NCBI RefSeq assembly: GCF_902167145.1
Contig: NC_050097.1
Span: 114,547,982 to 114,611,981 of the forward strand
Reading direction: 5' to 3'
From: Zea mays
Lineage: Eukaryota; Streptophyta; Magnoliopsida; Poales; Poaceae
Length of the DNA: 64,000 bases
The position numbers and the translations under genes were made by a program. The notes below the pieces were generated by a model. It did no database searches and was not told the origin of the DNA. It saw only the letters and a list, made by a program, of their open reading frames with translations. Of the stretch, positions 20,113 to 33,198 are shown in pieces. Numbering within the stretch: position 1 is the first letter of the stretch; each line of letters begins with the position of its first letter.

Positions 20113-21657
20113 CCATGTCGCCCAAGCCGAGGAGAACGACCATGATCACGCGCTGATGTACATCACCGCGGATCAGGAAGTGTTCATGCTGCCCGCCGTG
20201 AAGATGCAGCGGCATGTGCACATCTCCGAACCCAAGGTGCTTCTTCACCTGAGCCAGGAACAGAGGGAGGACGCCGTGGTACCTCGCCGCTGGGTGCTTG
20301 ACACTGGGGCGACGAATCACATGACGGGAACACGCAATATCTTTGCCGAGCTCGACACCGCTGTCACCGGATCTGTCCGGTTCGGCGACGGGTCCGTGGT
20401 CGCCATCGAGGGAAAGGGGACAATCCTCTTCGCTTGCAAGTCCGAAGAACATCGCCAGTTGGAAGGAGTGTACTACATCCCGCGCCTCACCACCAACATC
20501 GTGAGTCTCGGCCAGATGGACGAGGATGGCTACGCAATCAACATCGAGGGAGGAGTGCTGCGCCTCCATGATCCGCAGCACCAACTGCTGGCGAAGGTGC
20601 AACGCTCACCCAATCGCTTGTACCTCCTTGACATGACCATCACCGCTCCGGTGTGTTTCACGGCGCGGATCAGCGACGTGGCATGGCGCTGGCATGAGCG
20701 CTATGGCCACCTCAACTTCTAGGCGTTGCGCAAGCTGGGACGCGAGAAGATGGTGCACGGGCTGCCGACTGTCAACCACGTCGAGCAAGTATGTGAAGAT
20801 TGTGTCCTCGCCAAGCAGAAGCGCGCGTCGTTCCCCAAGGTGGCCAAATACCGGGCGCAAGAGCAGCTGAACTGGTCCACAGAGACCTCTGCGGCCCCGT
20901 CTCACCACCAACGCCAGGCGGGAACGCCTACTTCTTGCTGCTCGTCGACGACATGAGCCGCTATATGTGGCTCACCCTCCTGCGTTCCAAGGTGGATGCA
21001 CCGGCAGCGATCATGACATTCCAAGCCAAGGTCGAACGGGAAACCGGGAAGAAGCTGAAGGTGCTTCGAACCAATAATGGAGGTGAATTCACTTCTGTGC
21101 AATTTGGCGAGTATTGTGTAGGAGAAGGCATCTAGCGACACTTCTCGGCGCTAGGCACGCCACAACAGAATGGCGTTGTGGAACGGCGAAACCAGATGGT
21201 CGTGGGGACAGCGCGGAGCATCCTGCGTGCCCGCAACATGCCAGGTCACTTCTGGGGAGAAGCGGTACACACTGCTGTCTTCCTGCTGAATAGGGCGCCC
21301 ACCAGTGCACTCGATGGCATGACGCCGTTTGAAGCCTGGCATGCAAAGAAGCCACCCATGCACTTCCTGAAGGTGTTCGGGTGTGTGGCCTACGTCAAGA
21401 AAGTGCGCCCACACCTCAGCAAGCTCGATGATCGTGGAGTCAAGGTCGTCTTCATCGGCTACCAGGATGGCTCCAAAGCGTACCGCTTCTACGACCCCAT
21501 CGCGAATCGAGTACATGTCTCCCGTGACGCCATTTTCGCCGAGGACGAGCGCTGGGACTGGGGAGCATCCTCGGACGTGGACTGCGAGCACCCCTTCACC
21601 ATCTCGGACCACTACATGCTGGAACGCCAGCACCAGGAGACTGCAGATCGGGAGTAG
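20113..21657 (+). pseudogene. Copia protease and integrase region, with stops and a frameshift
   Basis: The protease active site DTG is at 20300-20308 (WVLDTGATNHMTG). The GAG-pre-integrase zinc region follows (HERYGHLNF*ALRKLG...CEDCVLAKQKR), with a TAG at 20720-20722 where Q is expected. A frameshift near 20870 precedes the integrase core: HRDLCGP, LLVDDMSRYMW, LRTNNGGEF, and QQNGVVERRN with the catalytic Glu. The second catalytic Asp of the D,D-35-E triad is replaced by Asn (RTNNGGEF, about 21068-21091). A second TAG occurs at 21133-21135 (GEGI*RHFSA). The integrase inserts the cDNA copy; this copy cannot. Confidence 0.88.
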
Positions 21658-23505
21658 CCGATGCCCGATCACCAAGGCTCGCTAGCGCGCTCCCTGTCCC
21701 CTGGAGGTGGGAGCTCCCAGGACGCGCCACCATGTTCTGCGACGCGGGCAGCATCTCCAGCAGCGCAAAAGCCCGCAGCAAGCCGAGCAGCTGCCTTCGA
21801 CACCAGCCCACGCTGGAACAGGCATCGAGTTCGCAACGCCACTTTCCACTAACCCGAGCTTCGACGATGATGATGTAGGGGAGCGTCGGTACCGGACGGT
21901 GGACAATATTCGCAGCGTGGGTGCAGCGGCCGGGCCGGTGCATCGTGGCGACGAGGAGGCTGAGCTGCATGTCGTGAGCGTGGAGGAGCCCAGGACCTTG
22001 AAGGAGGCCAACGGTGATCCAAGTTGGGTCGCCACGATGGAGGAGGAGCTTTCCTCGATCCGCGACAACAAAACATGGTCGCTGGTCAAGCTCCCGCGTG
22101 GTCACCGCGCCATTGGCCTCAAGTGGGTGTACAAGGTCAAGCGCGATGAGAACGGCAACACCGTCAAGTACAAGGCCCGCCTCGTCGCCAAGGGCTATGT
22201 GCGGCAGCCGGGCATCGATTTTGAAGAGGTCTTCGCGCCGGTCGCACGATAGGAGTCGATGCGGCTGCTTCTCGCCATTGCGGTGCACTATGGCTGGGGC
22301 ATCCACCATATGGACGTCAAGTCAGCGTTCCTGAACGGGAACTCCAGGAGGAGGTGTACGTACAGCAACCTCCCAGCTTCGTCGACGAGAAGCACAAGCA
22401 CAAGGTACTCCGGCTCCACAAAGCTATATACGGGCTCCGCCAGGCTCCACGCGCCTGGAATCAGAAGCTCGACACTGAGCTGGTGTCACTCGGGTTCACT
22501 CGCTGTGTTGATGAGCACATGATGTATACCCGTGTCAAAGGAGGAGTGCGCCTGATCGTGGGCGTGTACGTTGATGACCTAATTATCACTGGCGGTGATG
22601 CAGTTGCCGTGGCCAAGTTCAAGGTGCAGATGAAGAACATCTTCAAGATGAGCGACATTGGCCTCGAGGTCTCTCAGGGGAAGCAAGGGATCACGCTCCG
22701 CCAAAGTGGCTACGCCTCAAAGGTACTTGAGAAGGCGGGACTGGCTGGATGTAATGCCAGTGCCACGCCTATGGAGCCGAAACTGAAGTTGCTAAAGGAC
22801 GGCACGACACCGAGCGTGGATGCCACAGAGTACCGCAGCCTAATCGGCAGCCTGAGGTACCTGTGCAACTCCAGGCCGGACCTGGGTTATCCAGTGGGAT
22901 ACCTTAGCCGGTTCATGGAGGCACCACGCCAAGAACAACTCGCGGCTGTCAAGAGGGTCCTTCGGTATGTGGCAGGCACACTGGATTGGGGCCTGCACTA
23001 TCGTCCAGGACAGAAAAATGGAGGCACACCGAAGTTGCTGGGCTACTCTGATAGCGACCTTGCCGGAGATGTAAACGACCGAAAGAGCACCAGCGGCCTC
23101 ATTTTCTTCCTGGCAGGTGGTCCGGTTGCTTGGCAATCGGCTAAGCAGAAGGTGGTCGCCCTGTCTTCCTGTGAGGCAGAATATATCGCTGCTGCTGTGG
23201 CTGCGTGTGAGGCAGTTTGGCTATCACGTTTGTTGGCTGAACTCGTCGGAGGAGCTGTCCTCGCACCCAAGCTGAAGGTGGACAACAAGTCCGCCATAAC
23301 ACTAATGAAGAACCCTGTCCATCATGACTGGAGCAAGCACATAGATGTGAAGTTTCATTTCATCCGGGAATGCTGCGACAGGAAGCTGATCGACGTCGAC
23401 TTCGTCGGTACTGAGCACCAGCTGGGCGACATTCTCACAAAGGCGCTCGGTCGAACTCGGTTCCAGGAGCTCCGTGGTTGGATCGGCATGACAAAACTTG
23501 TATAA
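21658..23505 (+). pseudogene. Copia reverse transcriptase and RNase H, partly broken
   Basis: After a divergent linker, the RT begins SWVATMEEELSSIRDNKTWS in one frame, reaches a TAG at 22250-22252 (FAPVAR*ESMRLLLAIA), and shifts frame at about 22338 where one G is missing from FLNGELQEEVYVQQP. From 22354 to the natural stop at 23505 the frame is intact: KAIYGLRQAPRAW, the catalytic YVDD (22567-22578) and the complete RNase H (YSDSDLAGDVNDRKSTSG, SSCEAEYIAA, DNKSAI, KHIDVKFHFIRE). Confidence 0.9.
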
Positions 23506-23531
23506 ATATGCTCATGGGCTTAGGAGGAGAT

Positions 23532-23752
23532 TGTTATAGTAAGCCGAGGATTAGTCTTTCTTTCTTAGCAAGTAGATTAGCACACAATCACCTTCCAGGT
23601 ATTGTGATTTACTTACCATATACTACTGCGTGTAATTTCTTTATATAGAGATAGAGAACAAACAGAAAACACTGTCTGATTAACAGCACCAAACCCATCG
23701 TGTTCTCTGTGTTTATTTCACGTGTGTCATCCTCCTCGCCGGAGTTCTAACA
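23532..23752 (+). repeat. Copia 3' LTR
   Basis: Same ends as the 5' LTR, preceded by the purine tract AGGAGGAGAT. Seven base differences from the left copy. Confidence 0.92.
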
Positions 23753-23880
23753 ACGGATGCCAGATGCCTTTGGTCTTCAACACTAGTTTGTCAGGATTTC
23801 CTGTGAACACTGAATCCCATATTCTGTTGGAAGTGAGTTATTCTACGGTACAGTACTCTAGTCTTAAAATATTTGATATT

Positions 23881-26800
23881 TGTAAAGCCCAAAATTGATA
23901 GAAAAAATATAAAATAAATGAATATATTTATGATAGTGTTTCTAGAAATTCTTGAAACCTTTGAGAATTTATTAGGACCCTTCCTTTTTATAATTAATCA
24001 TTGGTATTAAATTAATTAAGTAACCAATAAATAAAGAAAGAAAGGTACATCTCTTGTTGATGATTATGTTATGATGCATTTTATTGAAAACATAAAAATG
24101 ACCTCAAATTATAAATGAAAATACAAAATAAAAAAAAAGAAGGAAAGAAATTGTAATAATCATCTAGAATTTGAGAATAGAAGGAGAATAAATAATCATA
24201 TAAAAATAATAGGATTTATAATCACATTTGGATTATATCTGAGATTGGACATCTGAAAATGCAAATCATAAATCTGAAATTAGCTTGAAGTTTTTGAATT
24301 TAAATAGAAAGAGAAGAACTGAAATAGAAAAGAAAACAAAAACTGCATGCGCTTGGGCCGGATTCGCCCCATCTCGGCCCAAGTTGAGTTGCCACCGCAC
24401 TGGCCCAGTTTTCCCACGCGGCCCATACTGCAGGCTTGGGCATCCCGCGCCGACAGGCGGGTCCCATGTGCCAGCCTCACTCTCCCCTTGGCATGCGTCT
24501 TCAGCTCGTTGACATGTGGGACCATCTTGTCATCTCTATCCCCTCCACCGTAACAAACCAAAACCGAGGTAGCCGCCAAAACCAAATCCGTGGATTGTAA
24601 CTAACGCCGCGGATTAACCGGGGTTTTAGCTCAGAGATTAAGCTATCCCAGAGCATAAATACGGTGTGCCGCACCCTCGCAGCTCCTCCAAATCATGGGT
24701 GACGTCTGCCACCGTGAGATCCGAGGGAGGTGAGAATGGGCCGCTGTCGGCACCCTGCGCATACATGCCCACCTGGGGTCTGGTGGGGAGTCGCGGGTGA
24801 TCTTGTGGGTCTACCTAAGCTATCCGTGCCCTTCCCGGGTGAAGCAACCCACCGGAGCACCAGTAATTGCTCGCCGGTGGCCGGGCGTTGCTCTATTATC
24901 GCCCTGCGTCGTGGCCGCGTCCTCTGCTGCATCGAAACACGGTAAGAATTCCCCAGACCGACTCACCCATGCACCTATGTCATGTTGCACCCGATCGATT
25001 TGGGAATCGTGTTCCCGTGCGCCGTGATAGGGTAGCTCACCGGCATGCGCTGTCATGTGTGTGGGGCCGCCGCACGGCTGGTTTGGGGAAGAAGAAGGTA
25101 CTCGCACCGTTGGATCTCCGGCCGATGGAGGAGATTTGATCCCAAAGTATCTGTTCGTCAAATGAATATGGACCGTTGATCGCCGATCGGTGGGTGGCAA
25201 GCGGTTTAGAGCTCATAAAATCCTGATGGTCGGATTTTGATCCGATGGCCGTGATCCCGTACCGATTCGGGGTCTGATCTGGGCCGTTGGATCTAATCCG
25301 AGCGGCTCAGAATTCACCATACCCCTTCGCCGTGCCATCTTTACATAAGAGCCCTCGTAAAACTAGCTAATAAACCCGCCGTCCTCGGCAGTAAAGAAAC
25401 CCTTACAACTGAGGCCCTGGTATTTGCAAACAGAACCCTGCATTCTTAGAAAATGTCGGGCGCGGTCAGGAAATTATAAAATGAATATAGAAAGTATTTT
25501 AAGTATAAAAATAATTCCCTAAACTTCGAAAAATCATATCTCCTTTATTTTAACTCCGAATTGATCTGTTCCAGTTGCGTTAGCTTTGTAATAGAATTAT
25601 CTACACCTTGGTAACCTTGTTTTATCATGAAACATGTTTGTAAATAATTAATTGTTTACCCTATGTTCATTGGATTAACTTCTTTAATTTAAAATTAAAG
25701 TGTATTTCACCTCCTAGTTGTAATTTGACTAAAATATGTTTTCTAATCAAGTTATAACATGGATTAAAATTAAATTAATGGTTTCTTAGGAATATCCTTC
25801 TCACATGATTTATAATAATCAACTTAGAACCTAGTTTTCTTATTTAATCACATAAAACCTTCGAGAAATCATAACTCCTTAACCATGACTCCAATCTTAG
25901 TAGTTCTCGATCCCACGATCTCGTAGCGACGTGTAGATTATTATTACGCAATTTATTCTTATGATTGGTGTGATGTTAATCTTTCCTATACCATGTTTGT
26001 TTGTACTGCTACGACTAGCGTGAGGTTACGAGTCACCTGAAGAGCAAGTTGGTACCTGGAATCTCAAGTGCCAGGCAAGTTGTGCCCTTGATCACTTCTT
26101 TTTACCCAGTCATATTTTGATTAATCATAATGATCTGCATAGGTTAATTTTGATGGGACCCAATAGGTTACCCTAGTTTGACTATCTTTATGCCTTGTTT
26201 ACCACTGAACTTTTTGGGTAGTACTTGCTAGTGCTATATGTGGATTTGGGCATTGAGATACATATTATTCATACTTCTGTTATCATTTGTTATTTACTGT
26301 TCATGATAAGATCATTATGTTAATCGGAACATGGAGAACCACCCGTGAAAACAGTGCTACCACAAGGGTTTAATGGGACGCCCTTGGCTGATTAACTAGA
26401 AAAGCTAGTGGATGACTACCTTACCCGAAAGGGGCAAGGGCAGTAGGGGAGTGGTCAGTGTAGGGAGGTCCTTGGTTGATTTTGCTGCGATGGCGGTCAG
26501 CCGAGGGATTCCTACACTGGAGCTTTCTATAAACTATAGCGGGTTTTCTGAAGCTAGTGGAACTTTGTAAAGGCCTCGTAGTGTTACCCTGCCTCGCCTC
26601 CTCGGTAGAGGTGTATGGGATTGGCTGTCTCTTGGCAGATGGGTAACATGACTTGTGGGTAAAGATGTGCAACCTCTGCAGAGTGTAAAACTGGTATACT
26701 AGCCGTGCTCACGGTCATGAGCAGCTCGGACACTCACATGATTAAATTATGGAACCTAAACTCAATTTGTCATATGCATTACATCACAGGTAAGGTTGTT

Positions 26801-27301
26801 ACTTTTGTTCTACTACTTAATTGGGTTGGTATTTACTTATACTTAGTAATTGCTAATAAAATTTTGACCAACTTTAAAAGCAATGCTCAGCTCTAACCAT
26901 CCTCTTTGGTAAGCCTTACACTTCACGTGAGCTCCCACCTTTGGCGAGTTCATGCACATTATTCCCCACAACTTGTTGAGCTATGAACGCATGTGAGCTC
27001 ACTCTTGCTGTCTCACCCCCCATAGGTCAAGAACAGGTACCACAGGATGCGGTGCATGGAGGATGCTGCAATGTGTTCGTGAGAGGTCTAGGTCGTCGTC
27101 TTCCAGTCAACTTTGGTTGTTGGACCGTTGTCTCCTTATAATGTATTTATTTATTTATTTTGTATAGAACTCCTGTTATGTAGTAAAGATGTGGCATTCG
27201 ATCATGTGCCATGAATCATCATATGTGTGAGACTTGGTCCTAGCACACCTGGTGATTATGTTCGCGCCCGGGTCTTGGTGCCCTAAAACCCGGGTGTGAC
27301 A
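23881..27301 (+). repeat. Left LTR of the non-autonomous element, 3,421 bp
   Basis: Complete LTR from TGTAAAGCCC to GGTGTGACA. GC-rich middle (24340-25130) with many short open frames that are repeated in the right LTR and match no protein. A TATA-like CATAAATACGG lies at about 24654. Confidence 0.85.
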
Positions 27302-28563
27302 GAAGTGGTATAAGAGGAATGTTGACTGTAGGACGAAACCTAGATAGAACTAGATAACTCTTATTTACTTACCTTTGCTACTCTGATTCTTTTCTAAACT
27401 TTTCTTAATCTTTTCTCATCTATTCCCGCTTTACTCTGATTATTCTTACCTTTTCTTTCTAAAGACAAATGTGGATTTCACACTTTGAAATCCTGTACCT
27501 AAAGTAACTTTTAGGAATAGGAGACCTAATCTTAGGAACAAAAACAAACTATTTTTATAGGTATCTATGTGCTTGAATGCTTGTTCTTATGATACCTGTC
27601 TGATTTGGTTCTTTGATTGAGTGTGATGAATTGTGGAGTAATATCCACAATTGCATATGCATATACATATAGGCGTAAAAATGTTTATATGATAACTCGA
27701 TTATTCCTCATTAAAATATATCTAGCTTAATAGATCTATCTTATCTTAAAATATACTCCATTACCTTAGTAGATTCATCTTATCTTGAAAAGATTATATC
27801 TTATCCTAATAGATCTAACTGACCTCAAAAGATTCTACCTTATCCTTATGGATTCATCTTGCCCTAATAAGCATATTTATCCCACACTAGTGTAACCACC
27901 ATGAGCTAATCCAAAATTTATTTAGATCTTAACTAATCTAATCTAGTCATATCCAACCTAATCTAGATTTTATCTAATCTAGAGTAAAATACTTAATGCT
28001 GGTACAAAAGATAAGGCCATACCCCTCATGCACTAAAAAAACTAGTGCCTTAAACCAACTCAGCCACATGCATGAGATCTGATCCAACCAATAGAGTCAT
28101 GAAGAATTGCATAATCTGTCTATCCCCACCTAACATCAAACAAACTTTGACCTACATCATGTAGTCCATCTCACCCATAACTATTTCAACCATATGCCCT
28201 AACTCTGATGATATACCCTGACCCGACTCAATGAGACCAAGACTGGAAAAGGAAAAGATCAACCTCGTCAAGAAAGAAGAGAAGTCAAACTCAATCTTTC
28301 GATGCATTACCACCCAACAAGGAGTTCTTTCTCACCGGAAACTTTCTTACCCCAGGCTATTCTTGCCCTAACTTATCCATCTCTTAGATCCTACATAATA
28401 AGTGGCTGAATACCTATGCTTTCCTAATCACCCACTATTGAAAAAAAACGAGACTCTGGATTTTTGAACCAATTATAGACTAAAAGCCGGACTACAAACC
28501 AATCCTTATGTATCCCCTTTCTTACAAATCTCGAGGACGAGATTTCTGTTAAGGGGGTAGGAT
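27302..28563 (+). other. Interior of the non-autonomous LTR element
   Basis: 1,262 bp. Primer-binding-like start and purine tract end. The middle has TAATAGAT(C)TATCTTATC-type short repeats (27700-27850). No open frame of significance. Confidence 0.7.
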
Positions 28564-31500
28564 TTGTAAAGCCCAAAATTGATAGAAAAAATATAAAATA
28601 AATGAATATATTTATGATAGTGTTTCTAGAAATTCTTGAAACCTTTGAGAATTTATTAGGACCCTTCCTTTTTATAATCAATCATTGGTATTAAATTAAT
28701 TAAGTAACCAATAAATAAAGAAAGAAAGGTACATCTCTTGTTGATGATTATGTTATGATGCATTTTATTGAAAACATAAAAATGACCTCAAATTATAAAT
28801 GAAAATACAAAATAAAAAAAGAAGGAAATAAATTGTAATAATCATCTAGAATTTGAGAATAGAAGGAGAATAAATAATCATATAAAAATAATAGGATTTA
28901 TAATCACATTTGGATTATATCTGAGATTGGACATATGAAAATGCAAATCATAAATCTGAAATTAGCTTGAAGTTTTTGAATTTAAATAGAAAGAGAAGAA
29001 CTGAAATAGAAAAGAAAACAAAAACTGCATGCGCTTGGGCCGGATTCGCAACATCTCGGCCCAAGTTGTGTTGCCACCGCACCGGCCCAGTTTTCCCATG
29101 CGGCCCATACTGCAGGCTTGGGCATCACGCGCCGACAGGCGGGTCCCATGTGCCAGCCTCACTCTCCCCTTGGCATGCGTCTTCAGCTCGTTGACATGTG
29201 GGACCATCTTGTCATCTCTATCCCCTCCACCGTAACAAACCAAAACCGAGGTAGCCGCCAAAACCAAATCCGTGGATTGTAACTAACGCCGCGGATTAAC
29301 CGGGGTTTTAGCTCGGAGATTAAGCTATCCCAGAGCATAAATACGGTGTGCCGCACCCTCGCAGCTCCTCCAAATCATGGGCAACGTTTGCCACCGTGAG
29401 ATCCGAGGGAGGTGAGAATGGGCCGCCGTCGGCACCCTGCGCATACATGCCCACCTAGGGTCTGGTGGGGAGTCGCGGGTGATCTTGTGGGTCTGCCTAA
29501 GCTATCCGTGCCCTTCCCGGGTGAAGCAACCCACCAGAGCACCAGTAATTGCTCGCCGGTGGCCGGGCGTTGCTCTGTTATCGCCCTGCGTCGTGGCCGC
29601 GCCCTCTGCTGCATCGAAACACGGTAAGAATTCCCCAGACCGACTCACCCATGCGCATGTGTCATGTTGCACCCGGTCGATTTGGGAATCGTTTTCCCGT
29701 GCGCCGTGATAGGGTAGCTCACCGGCATGCGCCGCTGTGTGTGTGGGGCCGCCGCACGGCTGGTTTGGGGGAAGAAGAAGGTACTCGCACCGTTGGATCT
29801 CCGGCCGATGGAGGAGATTTGATCCCAAAGTATCTCTTCGTCAAATGAATATGGACCGTTGATCGTCGATCGGTGGGTGGCAAGCGGTTTAGAGCTCATA
29901 AAATCCTAATGGTCGTATTTTGATCCGATGGCCGCGATCCCGTACCGATTCGGGGTCTGATCTAGGCCGTTGGATCTAATCCGAGCGGCTCAGAATTCAC
30001 CATACCCCTTCGCCGTGCCATCTTTACATAAGAGCCCTCGTAAAACTAGCTAATAAACCCGCCGTCCTCTGCAGTAAAGAAACCCTTACAACCGAGGCCC
30101 TGGTATTTGCAAACAGAACCCTGCATTCTTAGAAAATGTCGGGCGCGGTCAGGAAATTATAAAATGAACATAGAAAGTATTTTAAGTATAAAAATAATTC
30201 CCTAAACTTCGAAAAATCATATCTCCTTTATTTTAACTCCGAATTGACCCGTTCCAGTTGCGTTAGCTTTGTAATAGAATTATCTACACCTTGGTAACCT
30301 TGTTTTATCATGAAACATGTTTGTAAATAATTAATTGTTTACCCTATGTTCATTGGATTAACTTCTTTAATTTAAAATTAAAGTGTATTTCACCTCCTAG
30401 TTGTAATTTGACTAAAATATGTTTTCTAATCAAGTTATAACATGGATTAAAAAATTAATGGTTTCTTAGGAATATCCTTCTCACATGATTTATAATAATC
30501 AACTTAGAACCTAGTTTTCTTATTTAATCACATAAAACCTTCGAGAAATCATAACTCCTTAACCATGACTCCGATCTTAGTAGTTCTCGATCCCACGATC
30601 TCGTAGCGACGCGTAGATTATTATTACGCAATTTATTCTTATGATTGGTTTGATGTTAATCTTGCCTATACCATGTTTGTTTGTATTTCTACGACTAGCG
30701 TGAGGTTACGAGTCACCTGAAGAGCAAGTTGGTACCTGGAATCTCAAGTGCCAGGCAAGTTGTGCCCTTGATCACTTCTTTTTTCACAGTCATGTTCTGA
30801 TTAATCATAATGATCTGCATAGGTTAATTTTGATGGGACCCAATAGGTTACCCTAGTTTGACTATCTTTATGCCTTGTTTACCACTGAACTTTTTGGGTA
30901 GTACTTGCTAGTGCTATATGTGGATTTGGGCATTGAGATACATATTATTCATACTTTTGTTATCATTTGTTATTTACTGTTCATGATAAGATCATTATGT
31001 TAATCAGAACATGGAGAACCACCCGGGAAAACAGTGCTACCACAAGGGTTTAATGGGACGCCCTTGGCTGATTAACTAGGAAAGCTAGTGGATGACTACC
31101 TTACCCGAAAGGGGCAAGGGCAGTAGGGGAGTGGTCAGTGTAGGGAGGTCCTTGGTTGATTTTGCTACGATGGCGGTCAGCCGAGGGATTCCTACACTGG
31201 AGCTTTCTATAAACTGTAGCGAGTTTTCTGAAGCTAGTGGAACTTTGTAAAGGCCTCGTAGTGTTACCCTGCCTCGCCTCCTCGATAGAGGTGTATGGGA
31301 TTGGACGTCTCTTGGCAAATGGGTAACATGACTTGTGGGTAAAGATGCGCAACCTCTGCAGAGTGTAAAACTGGTATATTAGCCGTGCTCACGGTCATGA
31401 GCAGCTCGGACACTCACATGATTAAATTATGGAACCTAAACTCAATTTGTCATATGCATTGCATCGTAGGTAAGGTTGTTACTTTTGTTCTACTACTTAA

Positions 31501-31785
31501 TTGGGTTGGTATTTACTTATACTTAGTAATTGCTAATAAAATTTTGACCAACTTTAAAAGCAATGCTCAGCTCTAACCATCCTCTTTGGTAAGCCTTACA
31601 CTTCACGTGAGCTCCCACCTTTGGCGAGTTCATACACATTATTCCCCACAACTTGTTGAGCTATGAACGTATGTGAGCTCACTCTTGTTGTCTCACACCC
31701 CCCCACAGGTCAAGAACAGGTACCACAGGATGCGGTGCATGGAGGATGCTGCAATGTGTTCGTGAGAGGTCTCGGTCGTTGTCTT
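28564..31785 (+). repeat. Right LTR, truncated
   Basis: Matches the left LTR until GAGAGGTCTCGGTCGTTGTC then TTC at about 31785, where the left copy continues for another ~200 bp. The missing end is replaced by an unrelated CACTA-like fragment, so no target duplication can be checked. Confidence 0.85.
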
Positions 31786-31892
31786 CAAAATCGATTTCTA
31801 CTGAATATTCTCAATTAACTGCATGCGGACAGAAGCATTTCTACTTATCCTTAACGCTTACGAACCAACTCTACAGAGCCTCTCTGTATTAC
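31786..31892. mobile_element. CACTA end-like fragment at the broken LTR
   Basis: AAAATCGATTTCTACTGAAT ... CATTTCTACTTATCCTTAAC ... TCTACAGAGCC..CTGTATTACTAG parallels 49270-49492, which ends in CTGTACTAGTG. It starts exactly where the LTR stops. Confidence 0.45.
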
Positions 31893-32041
31893 TAGGCTTC
31901 GTTGGAGACAGTGGCAGCCGCGGCCGAGCGGAGGAGGCATTGGCGTGGCGAGGGGCGATCGCGACTCGAGCGAGAGCTGATATATAGGCGGTGCGCCGGC
32001 GCCTCGGTGGGTGGCTGTCTAGCGGCGACCGCGGAGCTGGG
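31893..32041. other. Short GC-rich stretch, unassigned
   Basis: Open in two overlapping frames on opposite strands (31902-32105 plus, 31892-32161 minus). No recognisable domain; could be a captured gene piece inside a CACTA element. Confidence 0.3.
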
Positions 32042-32424
32042 AGGGATGAAAACGGTCGGTAATGAGTTTTTAGTTGTTATTTTATTGCGAATAAATAGGA
32101 TATAGAATCTACAATACAAATTTATATTTTTCTTTTTAACATCCAACTTGTAAAGATTCATAAAAGATAAACCTTAAATTCATCCTATATTTTCTTAAAT
32201 AATAGATATAAACTTCGGTATGGATTCGGAAACAAATACGGTAATTTTTCAACTATTTGTGTTGTAGGGACCAAATAATACATAAAACATTTTATGTAAT
32301 ATTTTATTCATATTTGTACTAATGTGCTTGATAACATAAGAAAAGATCAACATCAAATTTTATACATATCTATTTTAAAATATTAAATTTGTCCTAACAG
32401 TTCGGATTACCACTTTCATCCCTA
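32042..32424. mobile_element. Non-autonomous hAT-like element
   Basis: Left end AGGGATGAAAACGGTCGG and right end, inverted, TAGGGATGAAAGTGGTAATC, the widespread TAGGGATGAAAACGG type of grass hAT. Interior AT-rich. The 8-bp target duplication is not clean. Confidence 0.65.
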
Positions 32425-33198
32425 GTGGGAGGCAGGAGAGTGACTGAGTGAGGGTGCACGACGTGCGTGGGAACCCTGGTTGCTGGCCGCGGCTACAGAA
32501 ACAACGGAAGCGCGCTCCACTGATGGGCCTGGCTAGAAACTTGGGATTTAATGTGCTAATGGGCTGGACCAAGGTATGACAAAGCACGAAGGCCATACGC
32601 ATGCATGCTGCCAGCCCACCGGGAATCTACCCAGACCTCACGTTTAAAACCTAAGGGGAATGGAGGGGCTAGATTCCTCTTCTTATTCAATTTTGAATAA
32701 GAAGAAGAATCTAACACTTACAATCTCCTTCGGTTTTATGACTCCCAAACTAGTCCTCAAACATGGCACAGACACTGGAATCTAGCAGAAGGCCAGGGAT
32801 AGATTTAGGCCCCGGGCTATCCAGGCCATGGCCTTAGAAAGGACAACAACGACTGCCATGTGAGACAAAGGCACAACTAGGGTTTTTCTGCTCTGTTTTT
32901 ACCCTCCCTTCTAGACTAGACACAAAATGGCCAAGCCGGCCCAACAATAGTTTCTCTCTCTCTCTATTTTTTCAAGATGATACAACATTGTTGTTGTATT
33001 GGGATACTCATGTATGCATTTCCTAGTGAACAGAATAAGGATACTTCATGAAGTTTCATAGAATACCACTATCTTTGTAAAATTTTAGGTGTAACATTTT
33101 TGTGTTATTATGATTGTTATTTATCAAAGAATTTTACTAAACAAACGATATGTGTTATAGTGCACTTCAGTAACACATAATTTTATGTTCCTATTGAA
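32425..33198. other. Intergenic, no gene seen
   Basis: Contains a local inverted repeat TAGATTCCTCTTCTTATTCA / TGAATAAGAAGAAGAATCTA at 32671-32715 that could form a hairpin. Otherwise unassigned. Confidence 0.4.

Larger units (their letters stand above)
18863..23752 (+). mobile_element. Ty1/Copia retrotransposon, complete structure, decayed coding
   Basis: Both 221-bp LTRs, a primer-binding-like site TGGTACCGGAGC just after the left LTR, a purine tract before the right LTR, and a perfect 5-bp target duplication ACGGA (18858-18862, 23753-23757). Gene order gag, protease, integrase, reverse transcriptase, RNase H is that of Copia. The short LTRs and compact size suggest the Ale/Retrofit lineage (Hopscotch-like), an inference. 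The two LTRs differ at seven positions by my count, so the insertion is young to moderate in age. Confidence 0.92.
23881..31785 (+). mobile_element. Non-autonomous LTR element with ~3.4-kb LTRs and a 1.26-kb non-coding interior
   Basis: Left LTR 23881-27301 and right LTR 28564-31785 start identically (TGTAAAGCCCAAAATTGATA) and stay nearly identical for 3.2 kb. The left LTR ends CCCGGGTGTGACA and is followed by AAGTGGTATAAGAGG, resembling a Met-tRNA primer site; the right one is preceded by the purine tract TTAAGGGGGTAGGAT. The interior 27302-28563 has no gag or pol. This is the layout of a large non-autonomous (LARD-type) element dependent on a Gypsy partner. The closing phrase CGAGGACGAGATTTCTGTTA before the purine tract resembles Tekay/Del-lineage Gypsy elements (inference). 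Confidence 0.85.

Noticed and set aside
24280..25200. Cluster of short open frames on both strands, repeated at 28962-29899
   Set aside because: They lie in the two LTR copies of one element, overlap each other and match no protein family.
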